Of a DNA stretch of 64,000 bases, positions 12,321-24,540 are shown one piece after another. A program made the position numbers and the translations under genes. Position 1 is the stretch's first letter, and the number at the start of each line of letters is the position of its first letter. A model generated the notes under the pieces. It searched no databases. It worked only from the letters and a program-made list of their open reading frames with translations, and was not told the origin of the DNA. Source of the stretch: Trissonchulus latispiculum (taxonomy: Eukaryota; Nematoda; Enoplea; Enoplida; Ironidae); the NCBI GenBank assembly GCA_030248195.1, contig JASAND010032022.1, forward strand, positions 28,489 to 92,488, in the 5' to 3' direction.

Positions 12321-13800
12321 TCAAATACGGATTCCATATTTCACTGCCGTTTCTAACTTAGACCTAACAAATGCGATATATAGTGTAACTAGAAAAGGAA
12401 TGGATCTGCTATGAAAATTCCTGTAAATCAGATTTACCATTTTGAACCCAATTTTAGCAATATATGCAATAGCAATATGATTAGAAAATTTGAGTTTATT
12501 GGACATAATTATTCCTAAGTCACTAACTTCACTCATACTATTTATAAGGTGAGCATTAAACCAGTAAGAGATGCATTCGTTTCCATGCCCTAAGTATAAC
12601 ATATTACACTTTTCAAAAGCAACTTTTAACTTGTTTTCGGTACTCCATTCAGCGATGCTGCCTATGTCAGACTGTCCATGAATCCAGTTTTGTGTAGAAT
12701 GTCGAACCAGATAAAATTTTGAATCATCTGCAAAAATTTTTGCAACCATATATTGAAGGCAATCTTCAATGTCATTCATAAAAATCAAGAAAAGATGAGC
12801 CCCAAGTATGCTGCCTTGCGGAACTCCGGAAACTACACTTGTAATTTCAGACTGAGCGTTACCCATCTGCACAAACTGCTTACGATTTAACAAGTAATTT
12901 TGAAACCACTTATACATTTTACCTCGAATGCCGTAGCCTTTCAATTTTTTTAACAATATATATAGAATGCGATGCTGAGTCAAAAGCTTTAGCAATGTCC
13001 AGCTATAGAACGTCTAACCACTTCATACTATCTAAAGCCTTTGTCCAGTCATCCAGGTTTGCAAGAACTGACTTATAGTAGATTTTTTGATCAAAAACCG
13101 TGCTGGCTACTAGAGATTAATTTGTGGGCTTCGATTGATTCCATAAAAGTTTCATCAACTATAGATTCCATTTAGCTTAGTTAGCTTTAGCTTAGCCCAG
13201 ATTTAGCACTGGAGCACAGCAAGCTAATAGGACGGTAAGTTTTAATTATGTTTAACACCTTTTTTAAAGACCGGTGTCAATTTGGCCAATTTTCAGTCAT
13301 CTGGCAAAGTAGACGTTTCAAAGGAACATTGGAAAATTTGGGAAGGGGATATGCTACAAATTCAGCAAACGTAACTAAAAACCATTGCGGAATGCCATCG
13401 GGTCCACAACTAAACTTTGGTTTAATTTTTTGAAGATGGCGTAGAACATTTGCACTACTAAAATTACAGTTGCTAAGACTCTCATGAGTACGCGGAGCAA
13501 AGTAAATATTTACACTATCGTCAACAGAATATACTGGCGCAAAATAGTTATTAAACGCATTAGCTATTAGCTTTAGCATCATCCTCAATAATTGTACTAG
13601 AATCATCCGTCTTAATAACTGGAATTTCCAATTTTGGAGACAGACTTGATTTAACATACGACCAAAATTTCTTTTAGTTTTGTGATTGCAAAATTTTAGC
13701 TACAAAATTATAAAGATCTTTACGTTTCAAACCACGTGAGTATCTTGCTGCAGTCTCCCACTTTGCTTTATTTGCTATCTTAGGCCTTTCTTAAATAGTC
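12321..13800 (-). pseudogene. Non-LTR retrotransposon reverse transcriptase, decayed
   Basis: Reading the minus strand from 13800 downward, segments of a CR1/L2/Jockey-type reverse transcriptase appear in order: KPKFSCGPDGIPQWFLVTFA (about 13430), a broken LDIAKAFDS block near 13010, KLKGYGIRGKMYKWFQNYL, GVPQGSILGAHLFLIFMNDI and the catalytic FADDSKFYLV (about 12735). A 224-residue piece is open at 12995-12321. The domains are separated by stop codons and frameshifts near 13000 and 13277. The endonuclease and 3' tail are not visible. Confidence 0.8.
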
Positions 13801-13839
13801 TATGAAGGCGTTTTTGACGTTTATGTGATTTAATAGTTA

Positions 13840-14855
13840 TGTAACAGTGCGATTACCTTGAGTAAATCAGTGGCACTGTTTAGTGGTCTACGTACGTAGT
13901 TTACGTTATATTAGCAGTTAACTAATCTATGTGGTACCGTTATAACTGCTTTTCTAACTAGATTCAGGTAGGGAGTTCCTCCTACTATGCGTAGGGTACG
14001 ACAAATAAGTTAAGTTCTTCCTACTGTGCGTAGGGCAAGGCAAATTCTTCCTACTCTATGTAGGCCATGTAGGGCAATAAAGTCTTCTTACTGTGTGTAG
14101 GGCTGGTTCTTCCTACTATTATACGTAGGGCAAATAATGTAGTTCCTTAGAATGTGTGTTTCGGGTATCCACGAATATAAGTTCGTGGGAATATCCTCGT
14201 CTGTTCTAGACTGCAATCAAGTTCGTCCTACTATACGTGGGGAAATAATATATTGTTCTTCTGAACCTATATGTTCATGCATCCACGAAGAGATCGTGGG
14301 AATTCTTCGTCTAAGGTTAGGCGGAACCTAAAGCTAAAGAGCTAGAGGGAGTCAAGTGTACAACCGCACTTTATTAAGTACAAGACAAGACTGACTGACA
14401 AACAAGCAGAAACGGCTTATATAGTGCCTTAAACCCCGCCTACGTACAACCCCCGCCTACAGTATACCAGCTAATAACTAAGGTTTGACATGACTAAACA
14501 CCACAGACATCCAATAATTATAAATTAACATGCACATAGACTGAACAGATGGAGTGCGTGAGAAATAGAACAGAAGGGGGTTGGGGGTTTTGGAAGATTA
14601 TTTAGAGAAATGAGTATTTGTTTTGAAAATAAAATTTATGATTCAAATTAAAAGAATTTCGAAATTATATGTACTTAATTATGTGTACTTAATTATACGT
14701 ACGTATGCAGCAAACTATATGCATATACTAAATGCAGAACAGTTATATTATATATATACACGCATTTTTGTCCATTGTAGTTATCGTCAGGTTGTCAGGT
14801 CGTCAGGTTATGTCCAGGTAGTCGTGCTTGTACAGAGCGACTGAGCTGTTACTGT
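13840..14855 (-). repeat. Probable LTR with an array of short hairpins
   Basis: On the minus strand CACTATATAAG (TATA, 14416-14426) is followed about 45 bp later by AATAAA (14370-14375), the spacing of an LTR promoter and polyadenylation signal. The block is bracketed by GTAACAG near 13841 and CTGTTAC near 14846. The region after the AATAAA is full of hairpins: five CCTAC..GTAGG type (13981, 14020, 14050, 14085, 14112) and two CCACGA..TCGTGG type (14169-14188, 14283-14299). It lies downstream of the gag relic on the same strand, so it would be a 3' LTR with pol lost. The exact ends are inferred. Confidence 0.5.
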
Positions 14856-14879
14856 GGCAGACGGTGTGCCAGCAGGTCC

Positions 14880-15361
14880 TAATCCTGCTGTTAGAAACTC
14901 TCCAGCTTTGACTAACTTGGCATATTTTAACGCTCACTCAAAGTTAGATGGCTCCCTAGACAAGACCAGTCTGCCGTGCGGTAGCACGGCGATAAAGAAT
15001 TCCATCATCAGTTTGTCCTGATGAGACTGATCGAAATTGGGGTAAGCTCCTTTCACAAGCTTCTTGATACTGGCAGCAAAGTCTGCTACCCGTTCTTGCA
15101 GTTGCTGGGTTCTTTTGTGCAACTGTGCACTTCGAAACCTTGTTATTTCAACAGGTTCCAAGGATTCCTTAAGTGCCTTGGTTAGGGCAGTATAATTAGA
15201 CTTGGTCGGTAAGTCTAAACTTGCAAAATATCCCTTGCTTGATCTTGCAAGCAGACCGTTAGCATACGAGCTTTCTCGTCAACAGTCCAGCCATTTGCTG
15301 TACTGACAATTTCGAAGGAAGCTATGAAGTCCTTCCAGTTCTCTTTAGGTCTCGGCCCGCT
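14880..15361 (-). pseudogene. Ty3/gypsy-like gag relic
   Basis: The minus strand encodes capsid-like segments: ENWKDFIASFEIVSTANGW, VDEKARMLTVCLQDQARD, then after a frameshift LPTKSNYTALTKALKESLEP and a 75-codon open block with RVADFAASIKKLVKGAYPN. The block stops at 14934, but the same frame continues as ALKYAKLVKAGEFLT after the stop. At least one frameshift and one nonsense change make it non-functional. No zinc knuckle or pol follows. Confidence 0.7.
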
Positions 15362-15612
15362 ATATAATATTCAAATCATTTAGGTTTCCATCACTAATTT
15401 TCTCATATCAGCAAATTTCTCAACGTTTATTAAAATTTTTTAAAGGTTTTCCTTACGGTTTTTTCATAACGGATCTCCCGCGCGAGCTACGTAATGACTA
15501 CCATAATCTCGCCACTTGTGCTACAGCAGCACGAAACTGTTTTTGAAAATTCTTACCGCCCCCCCCCATCGAAAGTGAGTTTGGCGAAAGCATCTTCATC
15601 AGTTCTCAGGGT

Positions 15613-16140
<528 letters not shown>

Positions 16141-16202
16141 CTAGCTACGTGGCGTCCCTACCCTCACTTCTTTTGGGCTCTCTCTCTGTTCAGGAATCTT
16201 CG

Positions 16203-18360
16203 CTAGGCATAGATTGCAGGGACCATCGGGATGATCCCTGCCTCCCGCAGGAAACAAATGACCAGGTGTGGGCTGCTGGATAGGCAGTCCAGGCTAGCCC
16301 CCACACCCAGGCAGAGTTGGCAATGGTGGGCCAGGGCCGGGCAGGTTAGGATTAGGTGGGACACGTCATCCTCGGACTCTCCGCACCGGCTGCAGATCGG
16401 ATTTTCTGCAGCCCCAATTCTGAATAAGTAGAACCTCAGGGAAGGGCAGTGGCCCCCCGCCCTAAGCTGAGCCAGAAGGACCCGTTCCCTCCTGGATAGT
16501 CCACGTTCCGATTCCCTGGGGACTGGCCGGGTTGCCGGGTTGGATTGGAGGACCTTGGGGTGGGCTATCCTCCCCCGCCAGACTTCCTTCGTTATCCGTC
16601 GGATTAAACTGCGGATTGAAGATTGGCCGAGAGGTACTTGCATTTGCGGTTGCAAGCTTTCTTCCCGGGCCAAAGAGTCAGCAGTATTTCCGGGAATTCC
16701 TGAGTGGCCAGGGACCCATCGGAAAGCAATAGGCTCACCCAGCCTTTGGATTAGGGTTATGATTTCCATGGGCAGCGGTTCAGTGCACCTGTTTAGATTC
16801 TCTAGCTAACGGCAGGCGGACAGGCTCGGGTCCGATGAGCAGGCGTGGTTCCAGCGGTAGCAGGTCCTTATTTTATAAGCACCAGCGTAGTGCTTTCTGG
16901 ATGGCTATCAGCTCCGCTCGCTAGCTGGAGCAATGGGATCCGGCTGGTTTGTTGAGACAGACGGTCAGTCCGTAGTCTACCTTGACAAAGGCTCCAGCAT
17001 CGCCATTTAATGTACCATCTTGGGCCGATCCGTCAGTGCAGATGCGTACATTTGGTTCCCACGGCAGGCTGTCCTGTAGTGCCTGGAAGTGCTCAATAAT
17101 TTCATTTGGATTCACCCGCTTTTTCAGTTCGGAGTCGTCAACGATGATGGGATGGATCATATCCTGCCACGGTGGTATTTGGGCCGCAGCAGTCAGGGGC
17201 TCCATTGGCAGATTGCTGATTTCCTGAACAACTGGCATTTTCTCTGCAGTATCTCTCCAAGAGTTGACCGATTTCAACCTACATCGTTGTTTCCGGTCTG
17301 CGGCTGCTCTCCTGGGATTGTCTTCGGAGGCTGTTTTCGACTTGAAATAGGATGTGGCCAGCTTCTGATCCCTGACCAGGTCGATAGGTAGCAGATCCGC
17401 CTCCAGAAGGACTCCATCTGTAGGGGCCGTCCTGGTTCATTCGGTTATAATTCTGGCAGCCGTGCTATTGGCAACCTCCAGGGGATGTAAATTAGAGGCA
17501 ACAACAGATGGGCCCCAGGCTCCCAGCCCATAGTCCAGGAGAGACCTGACGTATGCCAGGTAGACATTTCGTTGATTTTCTTTCTGCATGCCCCAGGCCT
17601 TGCCTGACAGAGCGGCCATTTTTGAGATCCTTTTTGAAGCTTGAGTCTTAGCCGAGAAATGTGTTCCTTGAAGGACAGACGCCGATCGAAAGTGATCCCC
17701 AGAAAGGTAGGGTAGGTAGTGAAGGGAATTTCTTGGCCTCCATATCTGATAGATACCGTCGATTTGGCTTGGTGAGGATCAGTGGTAAAGAGAGTGGATT
17801 CACACTTGGCAACATTGACCCTCATTTTCCAGTGTTCGGCCCAACTGCGTATTTCTTCCATTGCTCTGCCAATCAACAACTTCTACTAGATTGTGGCTCG
17901 CCCATACAGCCAGGTCGTCAGCAAAGAGACTGACTTTGATGCCGTCTGGGAGTGTGGAGACCAAATCTTTGATGTAGACTGTGAAAAGAGTGGGAGACAG
18001 GCACAGGACTGCCCCTTGAGACTCGCCAGCCCTGAGTTGGACGTTCCTGCTGAGAGGGCCCTCCACTTTGATCTGAGCTTTCCTATCTGCCAAGAATTGA
18101 CCGATCTAGCCGGTCTGCCGGTCATCCATAGTGGTATGCCGCAGTTTAGTAGTTTGTGAAGGAGTCCAGTTTTCTATACCTTGTCGAAGGCCCTGGCAAA
18201 GTCTACCAGGACCATGACTATTCTCTTTGGGGGCCTTTGATGAAATCCGTCAGCAACATCCTGAACTATTCTGAATCTTGAATGGCCGGATCGGAAACCC
18301 GCCTGGACAGGCGTTAGTGCATCAGTGGATTCTAGCAGGAAGGAAAGGCGGTCTATGAAG
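16203..18360 (-). pseudogene. I/Jockey-group LINE, 5'-truncated, RT plus RNase H
   Basis: From 18360 downward on the minus strand: ALTPVQAGFRSGHSR and VDFARAFDKV (RT), QGAVLCLSPTLFTVYIKDL, LFADDLAVWA (catalytic, about 17910), WKMRVNVAKCESTLF and PTFLGITFDRRLSF. RNase H follows with ICTDGSAQDGT (about 17040) and FRWVPGHSGIPGNTADSLAR (about 16715), then a Cys-His tail (CSRCG..SHLILTC). Several frameshifts and in-frame stops break it into pieces, for example after AFDKV. The 3' end is near 16150. The RNase H domain places it in the I/R1/Jockey/LOA range of LINE clades. Confidence 0.85.
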
Positions 18361-18429
18361 CGATTTTAGGTCAAAATTTTAGAAAAATATTTCAAAAATG
18401 ACCATTTTTCAACCAAATTTAGCTAACTT

Positions 18430-20100
18430 TTTGGGTCCAAAAATCGTTGGGGGGGATTCGGGCCATAGGTGTAACGGGGACTTGGGTTGGGGGGCCCCCT
18501 CCCTCGGAATTTTGGGGGGGCCCCTTTTTAGACCCCCACGACCTCCCCCCAAACCTCCCCCCCCCCAAAAAATTGTTCTATTTTTATGACAAAAATCGCA
18601 TTTTCAGCCATTGCTAATGTCAAAAAACATTCAACTATGAAGTAATTTTGACATTAGACACAGACAGGGGTTTTAAACTCGAAAACTTGATTGGCAACAT
18701 GTTTCTAAGTCGAAAATAAGGTCAATATTGAGCCAGAAAGTCCATACAACCGTTAAAAACGTGTATTTCTTGCAATAATAAACACTTTAAGCCACAAATT
18801 TGGACTTTGTTAAAAAATTTTTGCAGAATTACCGTAAAAATACCCAATTTTTGGCTAATTTGTAAAAAGGGCTGGGGCTGGGGGATAGCCAAAAGTTGGG
18901 GGATGGCTGGGCTTATTCTAGGGAATATTTCTTGGGAGGGCCCCTCGGGGGGCGAGTCATTCGTGGGGGGGGGCGAAAATTTTTCAAGTTTTCTAAAACC
19001 ATGCTAAAAATAGGGCTGTTTTTATAGTAATCCCCAAAAAAGTTCATTTTTAGTGCAAAAATAGCGCTTAAATAGGCAAAAATCGGATCAAGTCAACAAG
19101 GGGGGGGAAATCAGAAACGCATTTTTATGCAATAAATTTGATATTTCTGTGCTCAGGACGACGAGACGGGTCGATTTAAGCCTAAGCCTCACCCTCAGCC
19201 ATATGTTAAACATAGGCACTGATATACCCATAAAGTGTAGATTTGATTTTGCAGTGTCTGGGATTCCCCCCCCCCCCCGGGTTGACTAGTGCCCAAAAGG
19301 ATCGGTTGACTAGTGCCCAAAAATCGACTAAAAATCTTCGGCGAAGCCGGAAAATTTTTGAAAATTTGGCCTTCTGAGCGATTTTTTCAGGACAAAAGTT
19401 GGTACCAAAAGGGGCACCCACTTTTTTTGGGGGGGCGATTTAGGGGGGGGAACGATCTTGGGGGGAAGGGTGTTTATGGGGGTGGGCCCCCGCCCCATCC
19501 CCCCCCCCGCTAGAATAAGTCCAGAAGTAAAAAAATCGGGGGGGGGGGTAAAGTTGGTCTAAACTTTGGTGGGGATGCCCCCCCATAGGTGTAAGGTGGG
19601 GGGGGGGGTAGCCCCCCCCAAGCCTTTTTTCAACCCTCCCCCAAAACTTTTTGGGGGGGGCCGTCCCCCCCCACTGGGGGGGGGGGTAGTCGCGCCGAAG
19701 GCGCGGAAAATGGCCAAAAATTGGGTATTTTTAGGGTAAATTTTGAAAAAATTTTCAAAAATGTCGAAATTTTTGGCTTGAACTGTTTATTATTATGAGA
19801 AATACACGTTTTTAACTATATTATGGATCTTATGACTCAATATTGACCTTATTTTGGACTTGGAAACATGTTGGGAATCAAGTTTTTGAGTTTAAAACCA
19901 CTGTCTGTTAAAATTACTTTATGGTTAGATGTTTTTCATCATTAGAAACGCCTGAAAATGCGATTTTTGGCATAAAAAATGAAAAATTTTTTGGGGGAGG
20001 GTTGGGGGGGTCCTGGGGGGGGGTCACCAGAGGGGGGCCCCCCCCAGAAAATGTTGGGGGGGAGCCCCACCCACCCCACCTATGCCCCCCCCAAAGGAAA
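18430..20100. mobile_element. G-tract-rich foldback element
   Basis: The left arm (about 18430-18870) pairs with the right arm (about 19713-20100). Shared blocks are GTGTATTTCTTGCAATAATA against its partner, the AATAAGGTCAATATTGAG region, and the GGGGGCATAGGTG end. Both arms carry runs of 7-10 G or C. The middle (18870-19710) has more G runs and another CATAGGTGTAA word at 19583. There is no coding capacity. The CATAGGTGT ends resemble the hAT-like element at 21073, so these may be related. Confidence 0.65.
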
Positions 20101-20429
20101 CTATGCTAGGGGGCTCCACTTTCAAAACCTTGAAAATGCCGGAAGGGGGAAGTCCCCAGACCCCAGTCCCTCTTTTTCGCATAGAAAAAGCTCAGTACAT
20201 GGCGACCAATTTTACGCTTAGGAGGGTGGTCGCGTTTTAAGGTGACGATTCCTTTTGGGCACATATTGTTATTTCGCGGCGTAAATCAAGATGAAATTTG
20301 ATGAAACTTTCTGAAATAAGTTCTTTTAGCGTTCTAACACATCCCGCGCAAACCCGATTCACAAATTCGAGATTTCCGGTCAGAGTGGTTTTTCCCAATT
20401 TCTGAACGTTTGGCAGCAGCTATACAGTT

Positions 20430-20750
20430 ATGACCACTAGTGTAACCAGAAAAAAATTTCGGGGGGGGGCAAGCCAAAAATTTTCAAACTTAACTGTGGC
20501 AGTTAAAAACTGAAGCGCAAGCATTTTTCGGGCTTTAAATTAGCAGTTTTTGAGATATAGAAAATTCAAAATGCCGCCGTTACATGATTTTCGCAACTGA
20601 CACCAGGTGGGGGGTCTGGAGGCGGAGCCCCCCAGAAGTTGAAGAATTTTTAAATTTTGCTGCCTGAAATGAATTTTTCTGTTTTCTGAGCACATTTTTA
20701 CTCCTGTAAGGTAAGGTAAGGTATAATTATAAAGGTTAGCATGTTAGCAT
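20430..20750. other. Non-coding repeat-like stretch
   Basis: It begins with a CTAGTGTAACC motif and a G run like the ends of neighbouring G-rich elements, then AT-rich sequence, ending in GTAAGGTAAGGTAA direct repeats (20706-20721). No gene is seen. Confidence 0.35.
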
Positions 20751-20984
20751 TAGTGATGGGCACTGGATATCCGGATATCCGGATAATTTTTATATCCGGA
20801 TAACATCCGATTTGAGAAAAATATCCGGATATCCAGATATCCGTGTACATTAGTAATGAAAAGAATGAAAGTAATGAAAAATTAGCAAATTTTTGACCAA
20901 AATTTTAAAATATTTTTCATACATTTCTATGAAAATATTTTTGAATCCAAGGTTTTGGCTTGGCTGTATCTGTATGAGTATGAT

Positions 20985-22568
20985 ATGTATGACAGACGAA
21001 GGGGCGTCGTCTGTTGTTCGTGTCGGGCAGGGAACATCCGGATCGTTCCCGGTTCTGTCTGGGGTTCGGCAGCATAGGTGTACCAGGCTACAGTTTACCC
21101 CCTGTGAGACCCCCCCCACGGAGAGGCCAGACCCCCCTCCCCCCCTACCCGACCTCAACTACTCCCCCCCCCCCCAAGCCGAGCTCAAACCCCCCTCCCC
21201 CCCTAAAATTGGGTCCAAACCAAGCAAAAAATGCAAAATTTTTGAAAAATTTTTTTGCAACTTCTGAAATTTTTTGAAAAAAATTTGAAAAATAGGCTAT
21301 AAATCACCTATAAACAGCTAAAGATGGTTATTTATAGCAATTACAAGATAATATACACAATTATAAACCACAATCTGGGCTAATTTAGGCATATTTTAGT
21401 GCAAATTAGTCAATTTTCAAGCCCTATTTTCGCATACGAAAACTATTGACAGAAGCTTTTGAGTACGTTTAATGTACTGTACATCGAAAAAGGAGCATTT
21501 TTAGCTAAAAAAACTTGGGTACAGTTTAGGGGGGGTCCTCCCCCCCCAAATTTCGGATTTGGGTGGGGTCCCCCGAGCCAAATTTGGACCTTCTACTCCC
21601 CCCCCCCCAACCCAAACAGGTGGTACACCTATGTTCGGCAGGGCTGTGTCCTCTCCCCTATGCTGTTCAACCTTGCCCTCAATTGGATTACTAGCCACTC
21701 CGTACTCCCAACTGATGGCGTTGTGTGCTCTGAATTTAACCAGATTGCAGACTTGGCCTATGCAGATGATATCGCTGTGTTTGCACCCTCAGAACTGGAA
21801 TGTCAGAATTTGGTGAACCGAATTTCCGACATGTCTGCTATGCTAGGCCTAAAGATCAAGCCTTCTAAAACAAAGGCGCTCTACTTCCATCTGGCTAACG
21901 AACCTCAACTGCAGATTGGACAGGCCCAGATTGAGGTAGTTAACTCGTTCACCTATCTTGGCTCCACCATCAGCGGCTTGCAGGTATCTGCTATTTGCGA
22001 CATTGCAAACCGCATAGGAAAAGCCTCCCAAACCTTGCACAGGCTTAAAAAACCTGTGTTTGCAAGGGCCGATCTATCCATCAAACTTAAGATGAAGGTG
22101 TTCAATTCTGCTGTCATACCTATCCTTTTGTACGCCTCAGAGTCCTGGTCCTACAACAAAGTAGATCTTTCCAAATTGGAGGTTTTCCAAATGCATGCCC
22201 TGCGCTGTATTCTTGGAATAACGTTGCGGGACCGAGTGAGGAATACCGACATCCGTGCAAGGTGCTGCGACCAGCCGACAATCGAAGAGCTTATCCGACG
22301 GCGGCGTTTACGGTGGCTTGGCCATGTCGCTCGGATGCCAAATAACCGACTGTGCAAGGCCATCTGGCGACATCCGAAACCTGCTGAGTGGCGATGTACT
22401 AGAAATGCCGCCAAATGCACCTGGGACACTCTTGTGGAAAAAGATCTTGATTGGCTAAGAACTACATATGGTTCGGTAGTTTGGAGCAACTCCTCAACGA
22501 GCATAATTGAAGATCTGGCTTCAGACCGGGCTCAGTGGCGTATGGGGACACGCCATAGCGGATGCTGA
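20985..22568 (+). pseudogene. Non-LTR reverse transcriptase fragment, interrupted by a MITE
   Basis: The reading frame enters near 20995 and reaches GSFPVLSGVRQ at 21072. It resumes after the inserted element at 21642 with GCVLSPMLFNLALNWI, then LAYADDIAVFAPS (catalytic, about 21755), LGLKIKPSKTKAL, SFTYLGSTIS, a LLYASESWSYN block, RLRWLGHVARMPNNRL and DRAQWR before the stop at 22568. Removing the insert restores the frame exactly. Only the second half of an RT is present, with no endonuclease, so it is 5'-truncated. Confidence 0.85.
21073..21633. mobile_element. hAT-type MITE inserted in a reverse transcriptase
   Basis: A 561-bp element with perfect 13-bp inverted termini CATAGGTGTACCA (21073-21085, 21621-21633) and a perfect 8-bp target duplication TTCGGCAG (21065-21072, 21634-21641). 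The interior is rich in runs of C and G around an AT-rich core. An 8-bp duplication with termini starting CA fits the hAT superfamily. Confidence 0.9.
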
Positions 22569-22795
22569 TCCTGCTCTCCGGCGTTAAGTCAAGTATGATA
22601 TAAATTAGCAGTTTCCGAAAAATAGCTATAAAAATTGAAATTTTAACTGCAAAATCCAAAAATTTTGTTTAACTTAAGTTTGGAATAGGCGGATAACCGG
22701 ATATCCAGATATCAGTTAACGCAAAATAGGCGGATATCCGGATATGAAAAAATATCCGGTGCCCATCACTAGTTTAGCAGTTAGCGTCGTTAGCT

Positions 22796-23604
22796 GACGA
22801 CACAACCCTGTACCAGGAAATCCCATCTGGATGCGATCGCGAAACCATCTACACTCTCTTGGAAGCTGACTTAATTGCTGCTGCTCATTGGGCGGCCAAA
22901 TGGAAAATGAAATTTAATCCATCAAAAACTCAGTCTCTCCTGGTCTCCAGAAAACGGGATAGACTCTCTGCTCCCCAAATTCACTTTGGGGCTGAACCTA
23001 TATCCCAGTCTGACAAACTTGTGCTGTTGGGACTTACGTACACCCAAAATCTGTCTTGGGGCTCTCACGTAATGGGCAAAGCGGCCACCGCTGGACGTTT
23101 ACTAGGAATGCTAAGGCGTTCTCGAGCATTTCTAAATCCACCAGCTCTTCACCATCTCTACCAGTCGGCTGTACGGCCACTATTTGAATACTGCCTACCG
23201 CTCCTCCCTAATGCTCCCAATTATGCACTTTCAGCTCTAGACCAAATCAACCGTAAAGCCCAGAGACTTTTTCCTGACTTACCGCTGGATGAACTAAAAG
23301 TCAGACGCCTCGTGGGCGCACTTTCCATTATCGCCAAGCGATAATGAACCCATCATTACCAGTCCACAGAGTCATTCCTCTTCCAATGGACCCTGTTAGA
23401 TGGAGATCCACCAGGGCCGTCCGTAACTCAGCAGCCCGTCAGCCTCCCAGATGTCGGACTGAGCATCACAGGCGCAGTTTTATTCCGGCAATTACCTGTG
23501 CCTGGAATTCTCTGCCCGAAGCTGTCGTGGCAGTTGCGTTTGAACCGAAGAAATTCCGTGGTGCTGCCTACCGCCATTTATTATCATCGAATCTCGATGT
23601 CTAA
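22796..23604 (+). pseudogene. CR1/L2-type LINE, C-terminal half, frameshifted
   Basis: The frame opens with LADDTTLYQEIPSG (catalytic ADD), continues through WAAKWKMKFNPSKTQSLLVS and a LGLTYTQNLSWGSHV block, and ends at 23344 after KAQRLF. A second frame (23344-23604) carries the usual C-terminal signature RSFIPAITCAWNSLPE. The frame change at about 23344 is a disabling mutation. The upstream half is absent because the hAT-like element ends only 25 bp before it. Confidence 0.8.
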
Positions 23605-23686
23605 TCCAAGAAGGTATCCAAGAAGGTAGCATAATCAAAAGTACATATATAGTTTGACTTAAATAACAGAAAGCCTATTCGGAAAT

Positions 23687-23714
23687 TAGGGGGAGCGCGT
23701 TAGCGCTCCCCCTA
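23687..23714. repeat. Perfect 12-bp-stem palindrome
   Basis: TAGGGGGAGCGC, four loop bases GTTA, then GCGCTCCCCCTA. It could form a hairpin or cruciform. No transcription unit is evident around it. Confidence 0.75.
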
Positions 23715-24540
23715 GAATAGGGAAAATTTGACGCAATGTGTATAATCTGGACATTGTTTGGCCTGGGGCCAGCGGAGGAGTGGACCGATCGGGCTCAAAC
23801 TTGGTGTGTGAAGAGCCTGTGGGCAGGGGTACATGCTGTGAAAATTTCAGCCGGATCGGCCGGGTAGATCTTGAGATATGAAAATTGGCCCCCCGAGCAG
23901 GTCGCGTTTCTCCTCTTTTTTTTCCCCCCAGGGGTGCAGGTCGGATGACCCTTCAGAGCCATACTATTTTAGGTTTTTCTTGTACAAAAAGTGCCCCAAT
24001 TCCGGGGAAATTACTTTCCGCGGTTCCAGGACCCCCCCAGATGGCTCCACCCCCCCCCCCGTGGGGACCCCCCCAAGTGACCCCCGAAAAAATAAGTTCG
24101 AAAATAATTGCACTTCGAAATAGATCGCAGCGAGCGAAGCTGGGCTCTCATATTGGGGTTGTGGCATGGCCCAAGGGTGGAGGTCTCCATTTGAGAGTTT
24201 GGTGTTGGTCGGTCATCTGTGGCGCCCTGGCCAGGGGTCAGTAGTTAACGTGTAAAAGGGGGGGTCTGGGCCTACGGAGTAGGCAGCCCTATACATAAGA
24301 GCTGCTGGGCTGAGGTTTCGTATTCGAATAGGAACCCCTATATGGTGAATCTAAATGGCCCATTAGTTTCGCTCTAGGACCTATCCATGTGGCTGGGGGG
24401 CACCCTGATGGTGGTGGGCCCTACCGTGTCGCAACTCCAACTTTAACCTCTTCTACAGAAATATCTACAGTGAGCAGGTCTCTCTTATTTGGGGTTTGGG
24501 GTGGGGTGCGGGAGCACTACAGCATAGGCTATAGTAGGTT
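23715..24540. other. Non-coding repeated sequence before the satellite
   Basis: It contains a block (about 23760-23880, around GGGCTCAAACTTGGTGTGTG) that recurs in diverged form at 31095-31215, and a C-run-rich part near 24020-24080. No coding exon is seen. Confidence 0.4.

Larger units (their letters stand above)
20751..22771. mobile_element. hAT-like non-autonomous transposon carrying a LINE
   Basis: Terminal inverted repeats TAGTGATGGGCACTGGATAT (20751-20770) and its complement with one mismatch (22752-22771). Both subterminal zones are arrays of ATATCCGGATATCC. TIRs of this TAGTGATGGGCA form are typical of hAT elements. The flanks GTTAGCAT and GTTTAGCA are only an imperfect match to an 8-bp duplication. 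Nearly all the interior is a LINE fragment. Confidence 0.7.
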
